DNA of 64,000 nucleotides, from NCBI GenBank assembly GCA_028641055.1, contig CM054062.1:177278726-177342725 (forward strand), read 5' to 3'. Position 1 is the stretch's first letter. The number at the start of each line of letters is the position of its first letter. The translations under genes were made by a program, and so were the position numbers. The notes under the pieces were generated by a model. That model was not told the DNA's origin. It saw nothing but the letters and a program-made list of their open reading frames with translations, and did no database searches. The DNA is from Alopecurus myosuroides (lineage: Eukaryota; Streptophyta; Magnoliopsida; Poales; Poaceae). Positions 1-11,270 of this stretch are shown here, piece by piece.

Positions 1-142
1 CCTGACGTCTTTCCGGAAGAGTTGCCAGGAATACCTATCGTTTTGAAATTCCAGAAACTATCAAAGGTGCACGATGTGTTTCACGTGTCACAGCTCAAGA
101 TGATCTTCCCAAGAAGTTTCCGGACCTTTTCTTTTCTCAGTA
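1..142 (+). pseudogene. Chromovirus A polyprotein remnant with internal deletions
   Basis: Translating from base 1, the first ten residues (PDVFPEELPG) match the protease-RT linker of element B (near 16302). The frame then jumps after about base 35-54 to [15 protein letters not shown] (55-99), which in B lies near 18900, at the end of integrase. A second jump after base 99 skips most of the chromodomain and rejoins the extreme C-terminus just before the stop. RT, RNase H, the integrase core and most of the chromodomain are therefore missing. The relic runs into the same polypurine region and LTR start as in B, so it is the 3' internal end of a severely deleted Tekay-like chromovirus. Its 5' part lies outside the window. 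Confidence 0.85.
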
Positions 143-163
143 GGAATCTCGGGGCGCGATTCC

Positions 164-180
164 TTCAAGGGGGGGCGTTT
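164..180 (+). other. Polypurine tract of chromovirus A
   Basis: An AAGGGGGGG tract directly precedes the LTR start TGTAACATCCC. The same tract precedes the 3' LTR of B at 19203-19211. It is the expected plus-strand priming site. Confidence 0.75.
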
Positions 181-1037
181 TGTAACATCCCAAGTCTGAA
201 AAATAGCCTTTAGAATGTTTGCTCTCTGTTATTTTATGTTTTGCATCATGGCATCATGTGATTGCATTTGTTTTCCTCTGTTTTCATTTGTTTTCCAATT
301 GTTTTCCTTTGTTTTCTATTTGAATTTCAACTCAAAATTCAAACCTTTTTGTTTCATCCTTGTGATGTTACAGTTTCCAAAATGTTATTTCAAATAAAAA
401 CAACCAAATTGTTCCATTTTATGCCATGTTGATCACTCATTAAATTGTTGGTTTGATCAATCAATTGTTTCCAAATTGCAATCAAAAATTCAACTCAAAG
501 CACCAAAACAAAAATCACTTTGAAATCATGTTGAGGTCAAAACAAATCTACTCTATTTGTGTTAAATAACATAGGGGTCACCCTATTTAAAAGTGTGTTC
601 TTATTAATATTCATCTAATAAAGAAACTCTTTCAATTTTGGTTATTTTTCTAAACAGCACCAATTTCCAAGTCATTAAAACTACCAATCTATTCTAATAA
701 CTTTAATCACATTAATCAGTAGGGTTCACCCTACTAAAACCTTTGTTTTCAATATTATTTTATTTAATAACAAATAGCTCTAAATTTGAATTAATTTCTA
801 ACAGCACCTTAAATTTGCAAGTTTTGGAAAAACAAAGTTGTCAATTAGTTGACATTATAAAAACTAAGCTAACTATTATTTTTACCAAATTTTTTCTAAC
901 CTAACAACCATCAATTCCTTCCAATTTCTTTTGCTACAAAAAAAAATAACAAAAACAAAATAGAAAAAGGGAGAAGGAGAGGGCAGCCCATTATTTTTTT
1001 CCCTTTCCACCCCCCGAGTCCCTTACTTCCAACAACC

Positions 1038-1124
1038 GCAGCGCAGCACAGTTGGTTGGTTCCCTGTGCGCGCAGCAAGAGGTGAGGGGATCGAATCCCC
1101 CCTCCCTCAATTAAACCAACTTTT
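1038..1124 (+). other. tRNA-like block in LTR A, followed by a T-run
   Basis: A D-arm-like stretch (CAGTTGGTTGG, 1048-1058) is followed about 30 nt later by a T-arm/B-box-like stretch (GGATCGAATCC, around 1088-1098), then by TTTT at 1121-1124. Spacing and order resemble a tRNA or a tRNA-derived SINE head. No full cloverleaf with an acceptor stem is apparent. The block is present at the equivalent place in all other LTR copies here. Confidence 0.5.
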
Positions 1125-1249
1125 GTTTTGTTTTTTCCAGAGCCATAACAAACTGCAGAATCACATCCATGCCCCTGGTAATTAAATATAGACCCTGTAA
1201 AATATTTTCCAAGTCCCTGTTAATCTTTCTAGGTCCCTAAATATTGTAA

Positions 1250-2060
1250 AAATGGCAGATTTGTATCTTTATTTGTAAAATGCATAAGAAATTCATCCCA
1301 ACTCCAATTTTAACTTTTTAAATATGTTTTCTGTCCCAAATTAAATGTTCTATCCAAATATAAAATTTGTTTACTGTTTTGAATATTTTAAATTGGTGAA
1401 ATATTTGAATTCTTGTTAAATTCACTTAAACTTGCAAAATTCATAACTTGGGCATAAAAATTCCAAATTCCACAAACTAAATATGTTTTCCAATCAATTT
1501 TTCATGTACTTTCCAAATATAAATTTTGTTTGCTGTTTTGAATAATTTAAATTGAAGAAAACAATTGTTTCTTAATTATTGCATTTAAAATTGCCAAAAT
1601 AATAACTTGCTCATTTTAAATCCAATTTCCACAAATGAAATATGTTTTCCATGCAAAATTAAACCCTCTTTCCAAATATAAACTTTGTTTTCTGTTTTGA
1701 ATAATTAAAAATTGGTTAAATAATTTAAACCTTGTTTAATTCATTTAAAATTGGTAATTTCATAACTTGATCAAAACAAATTCTTTTGGGACATATAAAA
1801 TATGTTTTCCTACCCTAAAAGTATAAAATTTTCAAATATAAATTTGGTTTAATGCTTTGAACAAATAAAAATTCAAATAAGTTCATGTTTGAATTAATTT
1901 CATTTAATTCTTGCTTACACTTGTTTAATTCATAAATAATTTATTTGAAATCCTTTTTCAACAAGTGAAACATGTATTCCACCTAAAATTGTGTGTTCTT
2001 ATCAAATATGAACTTTGTTATATGTTTTGAACAATTTAACATGATGAAAACAACAAATGC
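1250..2060 (+). repeat. Diverged tandem array, period about 159 bp, inside LTR A
   Basis: The landmark ATATGTTTTC or a variant recurs at 1322, 1481, 1640, 1800 and 1970, that is every 159, 159, 160 and 170 bp. Each unit also has a CCAAATATAAA block followed by TGTTTTGAATAATTTAAATTG. Units are strongly diverged from one another, so the array is old. It lies in the AT-rich middle of the LTR. Confidence 0.7.
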
Positions 2061-2420
2061 TTGTGTGATCCCTTTAAGTAACCAAAATTTCTTAACTTAA
2101 TAAACAAATTTCTAAACTTGGTAACCCTTATTTCCAATTGCTTCTATTGTTGTTATTTTGTTGTTTTCCTCATCCATGCATCATGCTAATCCACTTTCAC
2201 ATGTTGCTTAGTTGTAAAACAATTAATTCAACCATAATTCATGGGCTTTTCATATGCAATCCAATTGCATGTGGGTCCATTTAATCATGTTGTTATCTTG
2301 TCAACTAGTTTATTCTGTTGCATTCAATTAACTGGTCATGCATCATCCCATGTTTGTGCACTATGCCATGATATTGATTGTTTATCTTTCTGCAATGTTT
2401 GTTTGCTTCTTCCCGGATAA

Positions 2421-3802
2421 ACGACGACGTTGAGACCGCCGATACTTACGACACCCCTTCTAAGGAGTTAGCTCAGTACCAGGCTACTGGGTTTGCAGGC
2501 AAGTTATCACTCACATGAACCACTGTGTTCCTTTCAACATTGGTTACCGATACTTTCCGTTGTTCTTTTCTGCTAGCCTTAGTAGTAGTTGTTTCTGTTA
2601 CGAACCCATCACATGAATCCCTTAACCTTGATATTGCCTCACCTCCATTCCTATCACCCCTTTTGGTTGAGCCAGTGTCTTACTAGCATGCTTAGGTTGT
2701 TTTGCTCGAGTCTGTTACCCGTTACTTTCTGTTACTACTCTTTTACGTTCTGGGGGCTCGATGTTTAATCAATCAATCATGCTAATGTTATTATAATAAT
2801 AAATTTGATGATAAGGCACCGGCAGGAGGCCCAGGGTGGTTTTGAGGCCTGCTAGTGTCGACCCCCTAATTAGGAAAAGGGTCTTGTCTACTGATCCATG
2901 ATGAGCGCACTACCCGCATGTGGGAAGCGAGTATGGGCGCCCCCCTCAACTTGACCTGATTCGCATCTCGTCCAAATCGCCGTACTAGTTCGGGCTTTCC
3001 ATTTGCTGCATGCATGATCTTGCGAGCCCTTGGCGCCCGGGTGGAACTTTCGTAGTCGGCATTTAGGGCGGCGTGGTCTTCCAGTGCTATGAGGGTCCTC
3101 CTTTTCTTCGGGGGGCTCGATTAGCCGCGCACGCACAGCACGCGGTGCTTTGGGCTTGATGCGAAGAAGGGTTGGTTGTGTAGAGTGCCTCGCTTGGTGG
3201 GTTTGATTCCCGTCTGGCGGGATATTCTTGCGTGTACGGCTAAATTGGTGCAACCCTGCAGGGATAATCTTCTCGAGAAGCCGTGTTTTCCGCGGTTATG
3301 GACTACTTGGTGAAAGTACTGGCTAACAAGTACTCAGGACAACTTAAACATAATGATCAAACATGTTACACCCAAGGATTAATAACTTGACTAGTAATAG
3401 GTTGGTGACACAATAACTTGATTCACCTTTAATACAACTGTGTGAGTTATCCTCGGATTGCTTCTTTGGATAAGGGGCGAGATCCAGGATGGGTTTGTTT
3501 GAAGTTATCTTTCAGTTGGTTACAATCCTCGATCTTATCTCCTTTCTGTTAGCCGGAAGTGGTAGAATCTCTGTAGTTGGTTAGCGCAGCCAGTTGCAGC
3601 ATCTTTTATATCCCTTTCCTTCCGTTGAACCCAAAGCATCTGTGCTTGGTGTTGACGGGTTACACTTTGGTGAACTGTGAGTCTTGCTTGCCAGTACGTT
3701 TATGTACTGACCCCTTTGGGGCTGTGGTTTCCGCAGACCGACGTTTCCGAGGATCTACATGGTGGCTACTACGTGGAGTATGACGAGACTGCTGACGAGT
3801 AG
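2421..3802 (+). other. LTR A copy of the two exon-like blocks (block 2 frameshifted)
   Basis: Block 1 (2421-2498, 78 nt) reads DDVETADTYDTPSKELAQYQ and onwards and ends at CAG|GCAAGT. Block 2 (3737-3802) follows CCGCAG and ends in TAG. This copy has one extra base near the start of block 2, making it 66 nt and breaking the frame that is kept in the B, C and D copies. The predicted intron would be 2499-3736. Confidence 0.4.
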
Positions 3803-4277
3803 ATAGCGGACCCGGGCAGGATCCGAGACTTCGTGGATGGGCTCCGTCTGTTTGTTTCCGGCCTCTTAGGCCTATTTGGTTCTTGTCTGTACTCAGACAT
3901 GTTGAATGCTTCCGTTGTATTGTAGTGATGTATTGTTGGGGCATGTGCCCTCTGAATGATTGTATTTGCTATTTCTGCTCTAATGAGAGCTATTTGCAAC
4001 CTTATTTCAATCTTTTGTGTCGTAGAGATTTGTTGTGATATCAGTTGTTCAACGCCGTGGACGTACCATGTGTGTATGGTTTGAAGTACGTCGACGGAAG
4101 TGCCTTTGATCTCTAGTGGATAGTTTACATCGACGATGGAATAGCAGGGCTTGTGTTGTCGCGCATAAGCGCAGGCCTACCAGGAAGCTGGGACGTGGGA
4201 GCAGTTATGCCCCATAATCCAAGCATCTGCTATCCAGTTCGGCCCGATGAGTATCCCCTAGAAATCAGGGTGCGACA

Positions 4278-5578
4278 ATCTCCTAAGGATTGTTACTTAT
4301 ACACAGGCCAGGCTGAACCAGGTCGTGGATTTGGCAACATGGCACCCATCGCGGCCGCCACGAGTGAAGTGGAAATGAGGCGGCGGCGAACAGTTACGCT
4401 GGCACGATCTTTAAGAAGATCGTGCGCATTTACAGCGCGTGGCTCGCGGAAAAACCAGACACGACCTATCGTTTCAGGTCAAAAGGCTGACAAGGTCGGC
4501 CCGAATGCTCTGTTTTGCTTTGTCACGTCCCGTCGGGAGGCGTCAGAGCAGATGGGTGCGCAGTGACATCCCTGCATATATCATCAAGACGCAAAAACTT
4601 TTTCGCATAAGCTCCCTAACACGAAATTTCTTTCGTATGGGTACATCAAGGACGTGAAATCTCTTTCGCATAAGCTCCCTAACACGAAAATTCTTTCGTA
4701 TGGGCACATCAAACACGCGAAATATCTTTCGCACAAGCTCCCTAACACGAAAATTCTTTCGTATGGGCACATCAAAACGCGAAATCTCTTTCGCACAAGC
4801 TCCCTGGCACGAAATTTCTTTCGTATGGGTATGTCAAGGCGCAAAAATTTCTTTTGCATAAGTCCCTAGACACGAAAACTCTTTCGTATGGGCAAGGCAA
4901 AAACAAATTTATTACAAACGCAAAAATCTCTTTTTGCACAATTACAACAAAGGAAGGAGATCTCTTCACTCGAAGATTCACAGGAAGGCAATCAAAGAAA
5001 AATCGCGAGTACGCGGCTCCCGCCACTCTATCACACGATGTATCTACACATCTCTATCCTGGATCATTCGGCCGACTAGGAACGTCCGGATGCCGTATTC
5101 TTTCGAGTATGAAGGTAAGACCCAAAGATCTCTCTTATGGGCCTGGAATCGCACTCAAGCTGCATCCTCCGGTAAATTTCGTGTCAACAACACGAAGAAA
5201 AATCCTAGCGGACGCGCCGGGTACCCCTATAGGTTAAGTTCGACTCGGTAAGACCTCCACGGCCCAGTCGCAATGATCAGCTCACCGGATTCGAGTCGGA
5301 GGTCTCGAGTCTGTGTAGGCCAGAACTGTTTTTGCCCTAGATGCAATTTATTCGACCTGAGCTTTCGGGAGAGCCAAGCAACTGAGCCACATCCTTCTGC
5401 GAAAACAGCCAGTACATAGGCACATTTATTGCTCGATGCTCAAGTACAAGAAGCTCATCGTGAACAGGGTATACGCCCTCCAAATTCAAGTGACTGAAAC
5501 AATCAATCGAAGGATATCAAGATGAACTTTGAGTGTCCACCCGACAGATTCTCAATCGAGTAAACACTCGGGGGCTAC
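4278..5578 (+). mobile_element. Internal 3' region of Gypsy-type element X, noncoding
   Basis: This lies between the end of chromovirus LTR A and the LTR of X. I see no convincing reading frame; the open frames are short and cross the minisatellite. It holds a perfect inverted repeat at 4402-4425 (arms GCACGATCTT, 4-nt loop), the 62-bp minisatellite, and ends in CACTCGGGGGCTAC, a polypurine-tract form common before 3' LTRs of Tat-like Gypsy elements in grasses. A appears to be inserted in X, whose left part is outside the window. Confidence 0.55.
4588..4897 (+). repeat. Minisatellite, five copies of a 62-63 bp unit
   Basis: Copies start at about 4588, 4651, 4714, 4776 and 4838. Each contains CTTTCGCATAAGCTCCC and then ACGAAATTCTTTCGTATGGG with minor changes. 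Each unit carries CGAAA...TTTCG inverted pairs that could fold. The open frames across it on both strands are repeat-driven, not genes. Confidence 0.9.
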
Positions 5579-6074
5579 TGACGAGGGGATGAGTACTGGA
5601 CCTATTGGGTGAGGCTACCATATCGAAGGCCCAAGGCCCAAGACCTAAGCCCAAGGAAAGTGCCACCAACAGTTCTAGAAGGCCCAATGGAAGGCCCACC
5701 CGCAAAGCCTTGCGGATCAAGATGGAAACTTGTAACCGACCTAAACTAGGGTTTGTAACCCCCCCGGGTACGGTTTGAGACCTAGCCATCTATATAAGGC
5801 CAGGAGAACCACCGGGAAGGGGATCCAAGCAATCACGCACCACCAAAGCCTTGAACTCGAGATCATAATCTCGATTCGCGCACCCCCCATTGTAACCGAT
5901 CTATCGATAATACAGATCGACGGAGCAGGAGTAAGGGTTTTACCTCTACGAGGGCCCCGAACCTGGGTAAATCTTGCCCCCTGTTAGCCTACGATCGTCA
6001 CGAGGGCCTACACGTTTTCCTAACCGAAACCCTATCGGTTCATCCGAGGGACTTGTTGAGATGACTATTCGACA
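5579..6074 (+). repeat. LTR of element X (about 0.5 kb)
   Basis: It starts TGACGAGGGG directly after the polypurine tract CACTCGGGGGCTAC and ends near CTATTCGACA. It has a TATA box at 5790-5797 and the downstream signature 'CAGGAGTAAGGGTTTTACCTC' type seen also in the LTRs of T1 and T2. The exact 3' end is set only by the TG...CA rule, and no matching 5' LTR or target duplication is available in the window. Confidence 0.65.
5790..5797 (+). promoter_or_regulatory. TATA box in LTR X
   Basis: CTATATAAGG lies about 210 bp into the LTR. A CTAGGGTTTG telo-box-like motif lies about 40 bp upstream (around 5747). Confidence 0.6.
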
Positions 6075-7209
6075 CAGTAGGCATAGAGGGAATGGATGGA
6101 CGGGCGTTGCATGGATAGCATAGGCATGTAATAATCTAACATGGGCATTGCAGATAATAATAATGAAGCATCAAACATGTAGGGAAACCATAGGCATGTG
6201 TTCCAATATAGTCGTACGTGCTCACAATGAGAAACTTGCACAACATATTTTGTCCTACAAGCCCGTGGCAGCGGGGCCTCTAGGGAAACTACTGGTAATT
6301 AAGGTGCTCATTTTAATAAAGCACCGGAGCAAAGAATTAACACTCTGTGAACACACGTGATCCTCACATCACAACCATCCCCTCTGTTTGTCCCAATTTC
6401 TGTCACTTTGGGGCCTCGGGTTCCGGACAATGACATGTGTAAAAAAACTTGCAGATATGATCAAGAAACATAATTATACTCATGAAACAATAACATGTTC
6501 AGATCTGAGATCATGGCACTCGGGCCCTAGTGACAAGCATTAAGTATAACAAGTTGCAACAACGGTAGAAAACACTAACAATGGATACTAGGCACTATGC
6601 CCTAACAATCTCGCATTATTACATGATAAATCTCATCCAATCCCTTCCATCCCTCTCAGCCTACAACGGTGTTTACTCACACATGGACGTGGGAATCATG
6701 GATGGTTGATGGAGAAGAGGTGGCAGTGTCGATGGCGATGACTCCTTCAAATCTCTGTCCCGGCAGGGAGCCAGAATAGGAACTTCTGATCCCCGAATCA
6801 AGGTTCGGGGTGGGGTCAGCGCTCTATTGTGTTTCTGTGGAATATGATGAACCCCCTCGGTTTTTAGGTTATGGGGCATATGTAGTCGAAAGGGGAGTCT
6901 GAGGGGGTGAGGGAGTGGCCCACACCACCTGGCGGCACGGCCAAGGAGGGCGCCGAGGGGTGGTGTGGCCCCCTCCTGGCTCCTCTCCTGGCCCCCTTTT
7001 GGCTCCCGGGGTCTTCTGGTGTTTTAGAACCAATAGGATTTTTGTGGGCATTTTCCCGAAAGTTAATTTTTCTACACAAAAACGAGACACCAAGGTAATT
7101 CTGCTGAAAACAGCGTTAGTCCGTGTTAGTGGTATCCAAAACTCACAGGTTTAGAGGAAAACAATAAGAAAAGTTTTCGGAAAAGGAGATACGTTTTGGA
7201 CGTATCAAC
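6075..7209 (-). repeat. Athila-like LTR Y, minus strand, probably truncated
   Basis: On the minus strand the block starts TGATACGTCC at 7209, the same terminal type as L1-L3. Inside it has a GC-rich CCACACCACC stretch (around 6930-6975) and a polypurine-free AT-rich remainder similar in layout to the L LTRs, but the sequence is a different family. The 3' end (left) is not defined because LTR X abuts it. No internal region or ORF is present. Confidence 0.5.
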
Positions 7210-8100
7210 GCGCTACGGTCGGGGTAGCAAACAATGACTTTCCATTGCCACAGACGATCTTGGAGTGATTTTCATTATGTCTTGTAAGATCATATTTCTA
7301 GTTGGAGTAACTTGTGAGTTCTAAGTTACGGTTTTATGGCACTTCCAGCATCCATATTTGCTAGAGTCAACGCTACTGTGCATTGCCCATTCTCACATCG
7401 AGAGTAGGTGAAAATTCGCTGGTACATCCAAACCCCGTGGGAGGACTTCATCATGTTCTTCTACACATAAGCCCAAATATCTTCCTCAAAACAGCTACCA
7501 TATATACCTACCTACCACGACATTTCCATAGCCGTTCCAAGATATATTTCCATACAACATCCATCTACATTATGTGACTTGATGACGTGTTTTATTGTCA
7601 TATTGCATAGTCTACACTGGCATAAGCATGCAGTTTGATACATCAAAGACGTGCTTTATTGTTGTATTGCATACTGATACACTGGCAGGAGCATTCAGTT
7701 TGGTACATCAGAGATATTTTATTATGAGTTATGAGTACTAAAAGTGTGATGATTCATTGCAATATAGAGTGTTGCCTCTACCAGTGAGGATTCGAAAAGT
7801 GCCCAAAAACAAAAAGATAAAAAATAAAGAGCCAATGAGAGATAGAAAAATTAGAAGAGAGAGGGGACATCACTACTATTATTTATTCCACACTCGTGCC
7901 TATGTTTATCACCAATACTTCAGTTTGGAGAGAGTTTTCATATTATGACTTGCGTAACTATCTAGAGAACTTTAAATTATAGAACTTGGCTTGTATATTC
8001 CAATGATGAGCCTCCTCAATAGTGCTCTAGGTCTTCGTGATCAAGAAAGTTGGATGCACCCCCACTAGTTCCATTGGATAGCTTTCATACACTTATAGCA
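7210..8100. other. Old unclassified repeat O, left part
   Basis: This is AT-rich sequence without a credible gene. Two diverged copies of a segment around 7569-7640 and 7641-7710 (GACGTG-TTTATTGT-ATATTGCATA-ACACTGGCA) suggest an internal duplication of about 72 bp. Its last bases (CACTTATAGC) appear to continue at 41031 (TAGCTCTATGTGCATC), so element T2 probably interrupted it. I do not recognise its class. Confidence 0.4.
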
Positions 8101-8486
8101 TGTCGGGGGGCGACCCCCGGGTAGGCTCAAGGAAGGCACAAGGTGATGTCCAGGAGCGGACTGGGTCAATGTTGAACGACATAGCAAGAATCGGCTTATG
8201 GCTGGTATAGTCATACCGGTATGAACCGACATACCGTGACTGACATGCGTATGGTATGTCGGAATAGTCCTTTGGTATGTTGATTACAAGAGAGAATCAA
8301 CCTAGTTATGTATGGAAAAGCCGGCATAAAGAAGGTGCAAGTGAACTCGGATGTGGGTCAATGCTACTATCATATCCCTGCTGTTGCGGAGCAGGTACTG
8401 GCGTGAAGGTTCAAGTTACTAGGAGAAAGGGTATCTCCCGTACCGCTGACCGCGTATAATCGTGGGAGCAGTGGCCAGGTATGGTA
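8101..8486 (+). repeat. T2 5' LTR fragment
   Basis: It aligns along its length with 40154-40536 of the 3' LTR, then breaks off at GGCCAGGTATGG and joins L1 sequence at 8487. It contains a perfect 14-bp palindrome TCATACCGGTATGA at 8211-8224 and several CCGACAT/TGTCGG inverted motifs. Confidence 0.85.
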
Positions 8487-8946
8487 GGGCGCACTACCGG
8501 TTCAGCAGCAACATGGAACCTACACAACACAATCAAATCACTTTGCCCCCAATGAAGCTGGGAGGTTGTCAATCTCACCGGTTTTGCTGAACACAAAGAG
8601 GTTAAACGTATGGTGTGGAAAACAATATGAGAATATCATGAAAGCAATAGCAGCAGTGTGAAAATAGTGGAAGCAGTGTGTATTATCAGTATGAGAAAAT
8701 GGATCAGGGTCCATAGTTCACTAGAGGTGTCTCTCCATAAAAGATAAATAACATGTGTGGTGAACAAATTACAGCTAGGCAATTGACATAAATGAAGGCT
8801 GCACCGTAGTGCATATGCAAGACATAAAGATTACTACGTGATTCATGCGGGCGTTACAACAAGATACATAGACAATCATCCAACAACATCTATGACTAAT
8901 AATCCACCCTCTGAATATCATACGAGCAAACATTGGGTATTAAGTT
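8487..8946 (-). repeat. L1: Athila-like LTR, part right of its truncated 3' end
   Basis: It matches the L3 LTR from about position 160 onward (AGGGCGCACTACCGGTTC). The LTR continues beyond chromovirus B at 23702. The junction with T2 at 8486/8487 is abrupt, with no terminal TG/CA, so the L1 LTR is truncated at its minus-strand 3' end. Confidence 0.8.
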
Positions 8947-9782
8947 TGTAACATCCCAAGTATGAAAACCTACCATTTAGAATGTTTGATTTCTTGTTAC
9001 TAAAGTATTGCATCATGTCATCATGTTTATTTCATTGTTTGCATTTGTTTACTAATTGTTTTGCATCTGTTCTCAATTGTTTTCACATTTGAAATTCAAC
9101 TTATTTCCAAACCTTATTTCATACTTGCTCTGTTACAACATTTTAAATAGAAATCTCAAATAAAAAACAACCCATTTGTTTTCATATTATTTCCATATTG
9201 ATCAATTAATAAGATGGTGCTTTTTATTTCCACTAATTAGTTCCAAATTGGTTTCAAATTCAAAGCAAATCATCTACAGCACCTAATTTGGAAATTATAA
9301 AAATACCAAACTATTCTAATGTTTTAATCCAATTAATAATAGGATTCACCCTATTAAACTTGTTGTTTTCAAATATAAATCAATTAATTTGCAATTTATT
9401 CCAATTCAAACCATTTTGCAAAAACAGCAACTAAATTTGAATTTCCAAAAACTTAAGTTGTAAGTGGTAGATATTGAACTAACAAACTCACCTGATTTTT
9501 TTTCCAAAATTTTATAAACTCACAACCCTATCAAATTCTTCCAATTCTCTTTGCTGCAAAAAAAAGGGGGAAAAGCAGAAATAAGAAAAAGAAAAACGGC
9601 CGCGCGGCACCTAACCTACCCAGCCAGCCCGCTCTCCTAGCGCGGCCCAGCCCGCTAACACCCCCCCCCCCCCGCGTACCGTTTCGCTTGGCCGCCACCG
9701 TCGCCCCGCAGTACGGCAGGGCATCGGAGCATGCCACGGCGGCAGTGGCTCGCCCCCGACGGCCAGGAGCTCGCCCTACTCC

Positions 9783-9821
9783 CTATATATCACCCTAGGG
9801 CAGCGCGCCGCCTAACCCTAG
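9783..9821 (+). promoter_or_regulatory. TATA box and telo-box-like motif, LTR B promoter
   Basis: CTATATATCACC at 9783 is followed about 30 bp downstream by CCTAACCCTAG (9811-9821), which resembles the telo-box found near transcription starts of plant growth-related genes. The 3' LTR repeats both at 20052 onward. The transcript would then carry about 3.6 kb of LTR leader. Confidence 0.6.
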
Positions 9822-10323
9822 CCCCTAGGTCCTGTTCCCCCTCGTTTTCCGCCGCCGATCGCCACCATCTACTCCAGTTTCCCCTCCACTGCTACCTCAC
9901 CGGAGTTCATCGACTGAATCCGCCGTGATCGCCACCTCCGTAGCCACCAATCCTCCTCGCTAAGCCCTGGAACCGCACCACCTCGTCTTCTTCTTCCTTT
10001 TGAACACCGGAGGGAGCAAGGATAGCAGCCAGGACGTCGCCTCCGTCCACGACCACGCCGCAGTCGCCGTCAGCCGTACGTCACCGCGCCTCTGCATCGT
10101 CTACCTCTGGTGGTGAGCGCACCGTCTCCTCCTCCCCTCTCTCTGTTGCATCTGCACTCGCATCTGTGCACGCACCCAAGCACCACAGCCACCGCAGCAC
10201 GCCACCGCTCGCCGTCGTTGTTTCTCTGACGAAGTTCAGTCGTGGCGCGCGACAGTTAAGTTCAGTCAAGTGCAGATCTGAAACTCATCCTCCCTGAGCA
10301 CGGTTAACTAACAAACGAACGCG

Positions 10324-10415
10324 AGCAGCGCACTGGTTCAGGCGCAGCGCACGCTAGCGAGAGATCGTGTGTTCGAGCCTTGGGCTCGCGGGATTAAAAT
10401 CCCAAACCTTTTTTT
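10324..10415 (+). other. tRNA-like block in LTR B, followed by T7
   Basis: AGCGCACTGGTTCAGGCGC (about 10326-10344) resembles a tRNA D-arm with Pol III A-box. GTGTTCGAGCC (10369-10379) fits a T-arm/B-box (GWTCRANNC). A run of seven T at 10409-10415 follows, as a Pol III terminator would. The 3' LTR copy (20593-20684) keeps both boxes and the T-run. Confidence 0.55.
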
Positions 10416-10559
10416 CGCCGCAGCGCTGACAGGGAGGGCCCCCTGTCAGCCTCCCTGGTAGCCACGCAAGCGCACGGTCCCCCTGGGCCCCCCTGGCAGC
10501 GACTGGGGTAGGGTACTCTGCGGTGTAACATGTTTTTCTAACGTTTCTGTTTAAATCCA

Positions 10560-11270
10560 GTCCTTTTATTTTAGCAGATTGGTCCCTGAAAGTATTTTGG
10601 CAATAACTTTAGTTTTATAACTCCAATAAATGAAAATAAAATATGCACACTAATCTAAATTTAATTGTCTACCTATTGGTATCATTTGTTTCCTGTTTTG
10701 AAATTTCAAAATGCAACTCAAATTTGAATTCAAATAATTCAATTGCAATTTGATAAAATCAATAACTAATTCATTCTTAATCCAATAAATGCAAATAAAA
10801 TATGTTTTCCATGCTATTTCAAATAAACTTTTCAAATATAAAATTTGTTGCATGGTTTGAATAATTTAAATTGCCTAAATAATTTAAACCTTGTTTAATT
10901 CATTTAAATTTTGCTAAAATCATAACTTGCTCAAAATAAATTATTTTTGAACATGCAAAATATGTTTTCAAACTAGAAAAGTATGAACTTTTCAAATATG
11001 AATTTGAATTTATGTTTTGAACAAATAAAATTCACACTTGTTTTAAATTCATTTAAAACTTGTTTAATATTGTTTAAGTCATAATAAATTCATACTAACT
11101 CCTATTTCAAAATTTGAAACATGTAATCCAACTAAAATTTGATGTTCTTTTCAAATATAAATTTTGTTATTTGTTTTGAACACTTTAACTTGATGAAAAA
11201 ACAACTGTTTGTGTTACATGTTTAAGCAACCCAAAAATTTCCAAAACTTAATAAATGTTTTCCAAACATG
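10560..11270 (+). repeat. Diverged tandem array, period about 159 bp, inside LTR B
   Basis: The landmark ATATG/ACATG-type motif falls at 10641, 10800, 10960 and 11119, a spacing of 159, 160 and 159 bp. It is matched by similarly spaced CAAATATAAATTT and GTTTTGAA blocks. The 3' LTR repeats the same array about 10.27 kb downstream. Confidence 0.7.

Larger units (their letters stand above)
181..4277 (+). repeat. Chromovirus A 3' LTR (4.1 kb)
   Basis: It begins TGTAACATCCCAAG and ends GGGTGCGACA, the same termini as the B LTRs. It is more similar to solo LTR C than to B in the first lines (AAGTCTGAAAAATAGCC against AAGTATGAAAACCTACC), so A, C and D form one subfamily and B another. It is about 0.9 kb shorter than C because most of the GC-rich leader between about 980 and 1040 is absent, and no TATA box is visible there. 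The AT-rich right part, the exon-like blocks and the conserved terminus remain. Confidence 0.9.

Noticed and set aside
4543..4869. Open frames on both strands with repeated peptides (RKNFRVREL type)
   Set aside because: Produced by the 62-bp minisatellite, whose unit lengths and composition leave several frames open. No start context or domain.
4588..4897. CRISPR-like array
   Set aside because: The repeats are contiguous 62-bp units without unique spacers, in a plant transposon.
9660..9673. Long poly-C tracts (also near 41149, 58874, 27253) as functional elements
   Set aside because: Homopolymer lengths are prone to slippage and sequencing error. The B 3' LTR has a shorter tract at the same place.
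9731..9928. 65-codon ORF over the LTR B TATA box
   Set aside because: Its ATG lies upstream of the predicted transcription start, and the same frame is not kept in LTR C or D.
10324..10415. Genuine tRNA gene
   Set aside because: A- and B-box-like parts and a T-run are present, but no complete acceptor or anticodon stem is evident, so I call it tRNA-like only.
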